A DNA stretch of 64,000 nucleotides from Tribonema minus (lineage: Eukaryota; Sar; Xanthophyceae; Tribonematales; Tribonemataceae): assembly GCA_017506865.1 (NCBI GenBank), contig JAFCMP010000526.1, forward strand, positions 248,001-312,000. The letters run 5' to 3'. The position numbers and the translations under genes were made by a program. Below the pieces are notes generated by a model that was not told where the DNA came from, did not search any database, and was given only the letters and a program-made list of their open reading frames with translations. How positions within the stretch are numbered: position 1 is the first letter of the stretch; the number at the start of each line of letters is the position of its first letter. This document shows positions 58,577 to 64,000 of this stretch, piece after piece.

Positions 58577-61500
58577 CTACGGAGGGGCCGGCGGTTCGGC
58601 GCTGGCCGGCGAGGGCCGCGGCACTTGCAACAGTGCGATGCGGCGGTAAGCGCTGACGTCGCCATCAGGGGCGATGACTGCGTTCCAGTTGTCGATCACG
58701 ACACGTGTGAGCGCGCGCTGTAGCGCGAGGGAGGTGCGGCGGCGCCAGAAGGCAACGCGCTGCGCGAGATTGTAGCTGCCCTGCGAGCTCTGCTCGGCGA
58801 GTGCGTGTAGCAGCGCTTGGGTGTCGCGTGACATAGCGCCGAAGTGGTCAAAGGCTGCGGAAAATAGGGTGTGTGTAGTGGGGTCCAGGGCCCCTGAGAC
58901 TACGTATGTGTCTATCTTTTCCTGCGAAGCCGATTCAAGCACGCGCTGCACATCGCGCGCGCCCCCCTGAGCCTGACGGAGGCGGGAGGGGCATGAGCTG
59001 TCACGTATGGTGACGTCTATGCAACAAGCTACTTCAAAGCCGCCGCGCAGTTTAGTGCACCGGCCTGCTGCTACCGCGTCGGCGCTCGGCTGCACTTTAG
59101 GGACTGGAAGGCAGACCTGGTTGCTGCCAAAGACGATGTCCATGAACTTGTTGAACCCGTGGCGCGCCGCGTAGCGGCGGAAGGGGGCAAGGGTGTCCCG
59201 GTCGAGACCGCGGAGGTGGGCCACCTGCTTGAGCAGCTGAAAGAGCGCGTCTGCGAGCAAGTTGTGTCGCGTGACGTTAAGCCCTTGTGTGCAGCGGCGC
59301 AGGTGGGCACCCGAGTCCACTGGTCTATGGCACTTGGGGCACCGCGCCGCAGCGGGGGCGGGGCGCTCCACGCCCAGGTGGCGCCGCAGCGTCTCGCGGA
59401 ATTCCGGCGGGGACATGGTCTCCGCTGGGTCAGTGCTCGGCAATTGCGCCAAGAAACCCATGGCCCCCTTAGAGGCGCCGCTGCGCCACGCCGCGACTGC
59501 TTCCAACGCATTTGCTGCTTCAAGCCGACGCAGCTGCGTGGCGGCGAGCGCTGCGTCTAGCACCCGTGATAGCGCCGCTTGACGCCGCGGCAGCACGGCG
59601 GCCGGCGGGGCCTGGGCAGAGCCTGGCTCGCGCGCCACCGCTGGCGCAGCAGCGCGGCGCGCGCCGGCGCGAGTCCGCATGCCCGGCCCCGCAGCTCCGC
59701 CTGCCCGTTGCAGCAGATCGCGCAGCGCCCGCCATGCGCCGTCGTCCTGGCGCCAGTCCTGGTACCAGACCGTGGGCAGGAGCAGTGCGAGGGCCGCTGC
59801 AGCCTCATCGCTGCCGCTGCGCAGCTGCTGCAGGCAGGTAGCTATCTGGGTGAAGGTGAAGCCATAGCGGGCATGCTCTAGGACGCGGCTGCGTGCCGCC
59901 ACTGGAAATGCCGCCAGTGCCGGCCCCATGCACTCGAGGGAACGTGCAGCAAATGCGGCACATGCACGGGGCGCCGCGCCCAGCACGCCAAAGCCACCAC
60001 TCCCCAGCCGCAGATGCACGCGTACCTGCTGATGTGCTGGTAGCGTCACTGGGGCCTCGCCACCCCAGTCGGCGCCGCGTACCCATGCCACTGCCGCCGC
60101 CCACAGAGAGGGCGGCGCCGCCGCCGCCGAAACCGCCGGCGGGCCGCGGCAATCGTCACCCGCCGCCGGCGCGCGCTGGTGGGCCGGCGGCGTAAGACCC
60201 GCCGATGGCTCCTGCGCCAGCGCGGCCACGGCCGCTAGCGTGATGGCGTCGAAGCGCCGTAGCTCCTCGTGCGTGAGGGATGGCGCTGTATTGCGCGATA
60301 CATGCCCTGCGCGGGCGGGGACGGCAAGACGCAGAATGGAGAAGGCAGCCTGCACATCCTCCATCTGCACAAGCTCCGCAACCAGGCGGTCGGTGCCGGG
60401 GGCACGAAGGGTCGCCGCCACTTGCGCGCGCACGAAGCCCTCGGTGCCGACCGGCACCCCCATCAGCGTGATGCCGTCGTCACATACTGGTACGGGGACA
60501 TTGGCGGCGGCAAAGACGGCGGCGGCGCGCTCGCGGGCGCCGCCTGAGGCCGGCACCAGCGCCGCGCATTTCGTGACGTTGACCTGAATGTTGAGCTCGC
60601 TCAGCGCCTGTTGTATGAAGCAGAACGCGCGGCCAACGTGGCCGAGCACCGGCGCGTCACAGCTGGGCGTCATGATGGTGAGGTCATCGAGGTAGCCCGG
60701 AAGCGCCAGTTGCGGGAACTTGGCGCGGGCAGCCACCATGGTGCCGCGCAGTGCCAGCGCGAACAGCAGCGGCCCCAATGGGTCGCCCTGCTGCACGCCC
60801 TGTTGGGAGAGGATGATGGCGGCGTCGGCGTGCCCATCTAGGCCAAATTGCAGCCAAGGGGCCCGGCCGGGGCCGTAGATGTGCTCGACGTAGCCGTACA
60901 GGCCAGGCAGATGCTCGGCCACCGCGGTGAGGACTGCCGAGCGCGACAGCGCGTTGAAGGCATTACTGCCGTCAATGGCAAGGAGCACGCCGCCGCACTC
61001 ATGCGTGAGCTGCGCCATGAGCGCCACTCTCTCTGCGCCCCCCCGCGCGCCGACCCCAAACTGGCCAATTGGTTCCAGCAGCGCGGAGACGCGGTCCCGG
61101 GTGTCCGTGCAGAAGGTGCGGGCGAACAGGCGGCGGATGGTGTCGCCGCACGCGATGGGGCGCGCCTTCTCGCCCACAGCGCTGAGGCGCGCGGCCGCGT
61201 GAAGGCGCCAAAAGGGGGCGGGCAGCGCGGCGGGGGTGGAGTACACCGCGGTACCCAGCCACGCCAGCAGCTCAAGGAGCCAGTCAACCGTGCGCCCCGA
61301 CGTGTGCGCCGTGTGCCGGACGCACTGCTGGAGGTGGGAGTTGCGCAGCCCAGAGGGACCGGCGGCCGAGCCAGGGTTGGCGGCGAGGATGGCCTCGCGT
61401 AGCCCGTCCGCCGTGAATGAAGCGCAGTTGAGTGGTGCCGGCGCCGCCAGCGCCGCCGCCGCCACCAAGCTGCGCGCCCGCGATGCCGCGGCATCCAGCT

Positions 61501-62149
61501 TCGCAGACGCATCGCCAGCTGGGTGTTTAGCCTGCAGTTTATGCAAGGTAGCGGAGTCGCGGGGGGCAGATGTGTCAGCACCCTCCGCCAGCAGCCGCGC
61601 GGCGCGCCCGACGCCGCCCGGCTGCCGCGCCGTCGCCGCCGCGCGCTCCCGCACTGCCGCCGCCGCCTCCGTCATAGACCTAGCGCGGCGCGTGCCCGCA
61701 CGGGCGGCGCCGCGGCGGCAGGAGGCCAGCGCTGTGCGCGTGAGCAGGTCCAGGTCGCCTGCCACGAAGGCCGCAAAACGGTGCGCCCGCGGCAGGGAGC
61801 CGTCGGGTACAAGCAGCAGGCACGGCAGCAGATGCAGCAGCTTGCACCATGCACCGGCTGTGGCGGACGCCTGTGCCGCTGCCTCAACCCCGTGTGCCTG
61901 CGCTACCGCCGTCTGCGCTTCCCGGAGGCCCGCCAGCGTGGCCGTCAGGGCGGCTGTGAAGTCCGAGCGGTGCTCCAGGCGAATGCAGCGGCCGACCACC
62001 AGTTGCTGCTGCAGAACATAGTCAAAGGAGAGGTCGTCAAGCGCTGCGCGCGCGGGCGAGAGCGGCGCCAGCGTCCAGAGCGGAAGCGCGCTGCGCCATG
62101 TTGGCCCTGCCACGTCGCTGCCACAGCAGCAACCGGCGTGCACACCCAT
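58577..62149 (-). CDS. Reverse transcriptase of a non-LTR-like retroelement, intact
   Basis: About 1190 residues, uninterrupted; the first ATG is at 62149 and a TAG lies just upstream in frame. Positions below are counted from 62155, two codons before that ATG. The pre-RT signature GPSGLRNSHLQ is at about 266; RT motifs follow: LLAIDGSNAF (motif A, Asp at about 395), QQGDPLGPLLF (about 455-465) and YLDD catalytic box (about 488-491). A CPKCHRPVDSGAHLRRC zinc-binding motif (C-x2-C-x8-H-x3-C, about 939-955) follows the RT, then FMDIVFGSN and ACCIDVTIRD (about 1043-1052), an order reminiscent of the restriction-like endonuclease of R2-type elements; that endonuclease is my inference. No APE-type endonuclease, integrase or protease is seen. 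The product would copy element RNA into DNA at its target. No poly(A) tail or target duplication is visible. The ORF is GC-rich, with many Ala/Arg. Confidence 0.85.
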   Translation of the reverse strand: MGVHAGCCCGSDVAGPTWRSALPLWTLAPLSPARAALDDLSFDYVLQQQLVVGRCIRLEHRSDFTAALTATLAGLREAQTAVAQAHGVEAAAQASATAGAWCKLLHLLPCLLLVPDGSLPRAHRFAAFVAGDLDLLTRTALASCRRGAARAGTRRARSMTEAAAAVRERAAATARQPGGVGRAARLLAEGADTSAPRDSATLHKLQAKHPAGDASAKLDAAASRARSLVAAAALAAPAPLNCASFTADGLREAILAANPGSAAGPSGLRNSHLQQCVRHTAHTSGRTVDWLLELLAWLGTAVYSTPAALPAPFWRLHAAARLSAVGEKARPIACGDTIRRLFARTFCTDTRDRVSALLEPIGQFGVGARGGAERVALMAQLTHECGGVLLAIDGSNAFNALSRSAVLTAVAEHLPGLYGYVEHIYGPGRAPWLQFGLDGHADAAIILSQQGVQQGDPLGPLLFALALRGTMVAARAKFPQLALPGYLDDLTIMTPSCDAPVLGHVGRAFCFIQQALSELNIQVNVTKCAALVPASGGARERAAAVFAAANVPVPVCDDGITLMGVPVGTEGFVRAQVAATLRAPGTDRLVAELVQMEDVQAAFSILRLAVPARAGHVSRNTAPSLTHEELRRFDAITLAAVAALAQEPSAGLTPPAHQRAPAAGDDCRGPPAVSAAAAPPSLWAAAVAWVRGADWGGEAPVTLPAHQQVRVHLRLGSGGFGVLGAAPRACAAFAARSLECMGPALAAFPVAARSRVLEHARYGFTFTQIATCLQQLRSGSDEAAAALALLLPTVWYQDWRQDDGAWRALRDLLQRAGGAAGPGMRTRAGARRAAAPAVAREPGSAQAPPAAVLPRRQAALSRVLDAALAATQLRRLEAANALEAVAAWRSGASKGAMGFLAQLPSTDPAETMSPPEFRETLRRHLGVERPAPAAARCPKCHRPVDSGAHLRRCTQGLNVTRHNLLADALFQLLKQVAHLRGLDRDTLAPFRRYAARHGFNKFMDIVFGSNQVCLPVPKVQPSADAVAAGRCTKLRGGFEVACCIDVTIRDSSCPSRLRQAQGGARDVQRVLESASQEKIDTYVVSGALDPTTHTLFSAAFDHFGAMSRDTQALLHALAEQSSQGSYNLAQRVAFWRRRTSLALQRALTRVVIDNWNAVIAPDGDVSAYRRIALLQVPRPSPASAEPPAPP

Positions 62150-64000
62150 CGGCAACCCCTACGCAAAGGGACCAGCGCACGCGCAGCAGGCACCTGCTGC
62201 TCAGGCTGGTGGCAGCAGCTCCTCCGGCAGCTCAACGAGGCCGGAACGCGGGGGCAGCAGTGCTACACGAGGGGGTCGGGGTCGCAGTGGAGGGCGCGGG
62301 CGTGGCAATGGAGGACGTGTTCGCAGCGGCAGCAATGATGCAGACATCAGCAGTAGCAGAGCGACTAGCGGCAGCAGAACCGGAGGCGGCAGCAGCAGCG
62401 GTGCCGGCGGCGGCAGTGCAGCCGGTACTAAGGACAGCGGCGCTGGCAACGGCCGCAGCAGTGATGCCAGCAGCCGCAGCGGCGGTGCTAGCAACAGCGG
62501 CAGTGGCGCGCGAACTTCAAACGGCCGCGGTGGCCGTGGCAGCGGTCGCAGCAGCGACAGCGGTGGACGAGGCTGTGGTCGTGGCGGCCGCGGCGGCGGC
62601 GGAGGGGGCCCCCGAGCGGCAGGTGCGGCGACAGCAGCGGCAGCGCCTGCAGGCACAGCAGGTGGGGCAGGTGGGCTTTTCACGTGGACCATCTCAACCC
62701 CTGCAGTCGCAGCAGTGCTTGACAGCATCAGCCTCGATGAGCTGTGCAAGCTGCAGTTCGCGACAACTAGAAGCCTTGCTAGACCACGCAATCGCCGCTA
62801 TGTAGGAGCTGCACTGGAGAACGCAGCAACACATCTGTTGGCACACAAAATGACGATGTTCGTCAATGCGGCGCGGGAGCCAGATTCCGCAGGGCGGGTG
62901 CAGCGACTGCAAAGATCCACGATTCTACACCACCTCATGCCATCACTCATCACCTCCACCGATGGCGCACCTGGCATCACTCGCTCCGACAGAATCAAAA
63001 TGTTGGCACGCGGTGAGCTTGACCGGTTGGTGCCAGCGCTCCTCGCACACGCGCGTGCGCACCGGCGCTGGCGCGCGCGCCAGCAAACGGAGGCAGCGAT
63101 CAACGCCTACGTCCTACAGTGCATGGGCACACGGGGGCCCCGGGGGGCTGCAGCAGGCAGCGCGTTTTCTTCAGCCCAAAACGGTGGCGATACCTGATGA
63201 TGACTGCTTTGCCGCCATGCAGTCCAAACACCCCCCCGCTGCGCCAGGGGAACAATTCCATGAGCTATCTGGCATGGTTGATCAGCTTGTGGCGAAAGCA
63301 GCCGACATGCCAGCAGAACTCAGCCTGTTACAGGGGGAGGGAATTGAGCCAGATACGGTTGCCAAGCTCATCCAGCGAGCAAGCCCTTACAGTGGAGCAG
63401 GCCCATCGGGGCTGCGCTACAGCCACCTGCAGGATGCGCTACGCACAAGCTAGGGACGGCATGAGTTTGCTGCTGTCCTCACCCGGTGGCTTCAGGCCGT
63501 TATGCGGGAGGCTGCGCGGCTGCCGGATGCCTTCTGGCAGTTGCATGGCGCGGGGCGCCTGACGCCACTTGCAGAACAACAGGAAGATGGTACAGCTAAG
63601 CAGCGGCCCATCGTTTGCGGCGAGGTGCTGCAGCGACTATGCACTTCGGTGTACGTGGCAGACCGCAAAGACTTCCTGGCGGAGCTCCTTGAGCCAGACG
63701 GGCAGTATGGGGTAGCCGTCTCAGCAGGAGCGGAGAAAGCGGCCATGGCCGGCAAACTCGCGTATGAGCTTGGTCACTGGCAGTTCATGCTGGACCTCAA
63801 GAATGCCTTCAACATGGTGTTCGTCCTGGCGGCAGCGGAATGGGTAGCAGCACAGCTGCCGGACTTCCTCGACTACTTCATCGGCACATACGTTCGCACT
63901 TGGCCACGCCTGCTGTTCCAGCACGTCGACGGCTCCACGCGCATCATCATGTCTCAGCGCGGGTTTAAGCAGGGGGACCCCGCAGCACCGATGCTCTTCT
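62106..64000 (+). pseudogene. Second reverse transcriptase, same superfamily, broken and 3'-partial
   Basis: Head to head with the gene ending at 58577. An open frame (codons starting at positions divisible by 3) runs from about 62106 to about 63140. It encodes a Gly/Ser/Arg-rich region (GRGRSGGRGRG, SGAGGGSAAG) and then LDSISLDELCKLQF...GELDRLVPALL. It continues in another frame from about 63150 (QQAARFLQPKTV...) through GAGPSGLRYSHLQ, is stopped by TAG at 63451-63453, and resumes in the same frame: QRPIVCGEVLQRL, FMLDLKNAFN (motif A), SQRGFKQGDPAAPML (motif B) up to the window end. The frame change falls at a G/C run (63132-63147). YxDD is beyond the edge. Two disruptions mean a decayed copy unless they are sequencing errors. 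The start codon is uncertain, because no ATG is seen in this frame near the beginning. Confidence 0.72.

Noticed and set aside
63451-63453. TAG as a reassigned sense codon
   Set aside because: TAG ends eIF3c, both membrane proteins, hydrolases B and C and the coiled-coil genes at the expected places, so it is a normal stop here; the reverse transcriptase copy is simply broken.
1-64000. tRNA, rRNA or riboswitch genes
   Set aside because: I looked for cloverleaf-type T-arm motifs and conserved rRNA stretches and saw none that hold up; a covariance-model search would be needed to exclude them fully.

Overview
This is a eukaryotic nuclear window. Protein-coding information is split into exons with GT-AG (once GC-AG) introns. 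Exons are strongly GC-rich at third codon positions, while introns are long, more AT-rich and full of simple repeats and short tandem duplications. Intron style, GC-biased codons, RGG/GGC-rich proteins and secreted Pro/Thr-rich hydrolases suggest a unicellular alga, most likely a green alga, but the sequence alone does not settle this. There are no operons, CRISPR arrays or recognisable tRNA/rRNA genes. I delimited exons by hand from splice signals, phase and paralogue comparison.

Layout. (1) 49-6602 (+): the last seven visible exons of translation initiation factor eIF3 subunit c, ending in a long RGG tail. Its introns carry degenerate copies of the neighbouring exon edges and a 747-bp MITE-like element. 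(2) 6.6-16.6 kb: gene-poor. It holds a tandem segmental duplication with two small coiled-coil/membrane protein genes (10546-11031 and 13457-13858) and a GCN-rich block. (3) 16684-27203: two paralogous multi-pass membrane protein genes head to head around a 287-bp shared promoter region (21568-21854), with matching exon structure. (4) 28.6-36.6 kb and 37.8-53.5 kb (+): two tandem secreted SGNH-type hydrolase genes. Each runs from a signal-peptide exon through several tiny in-frame Thr/Pro linker exons to four exons of hydrolase and C-terminal domain. (5) 55137-57557 (-): a third copy of the hydrolase gene lacking its first exons. (6) 57.7-64 kb: a fragment of a dispersed coding family, an intact 1190-residue reverse transcriptase gene (-), and a broken reverse transcriptase of the same family (+) that runs off the window.

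The window is a record of local duplication at many scales: exon-intron borders copied into introns, linker exons copied as cassettes, whole genes in tandem or inverted pairs, and 10-12-bp palindromes recurring far above chance. The most unusual feature is the recurrent copying of exon borders into introns, including an eight-unit array at 23.8-24.6 kb in which most units look like a tiny exon.
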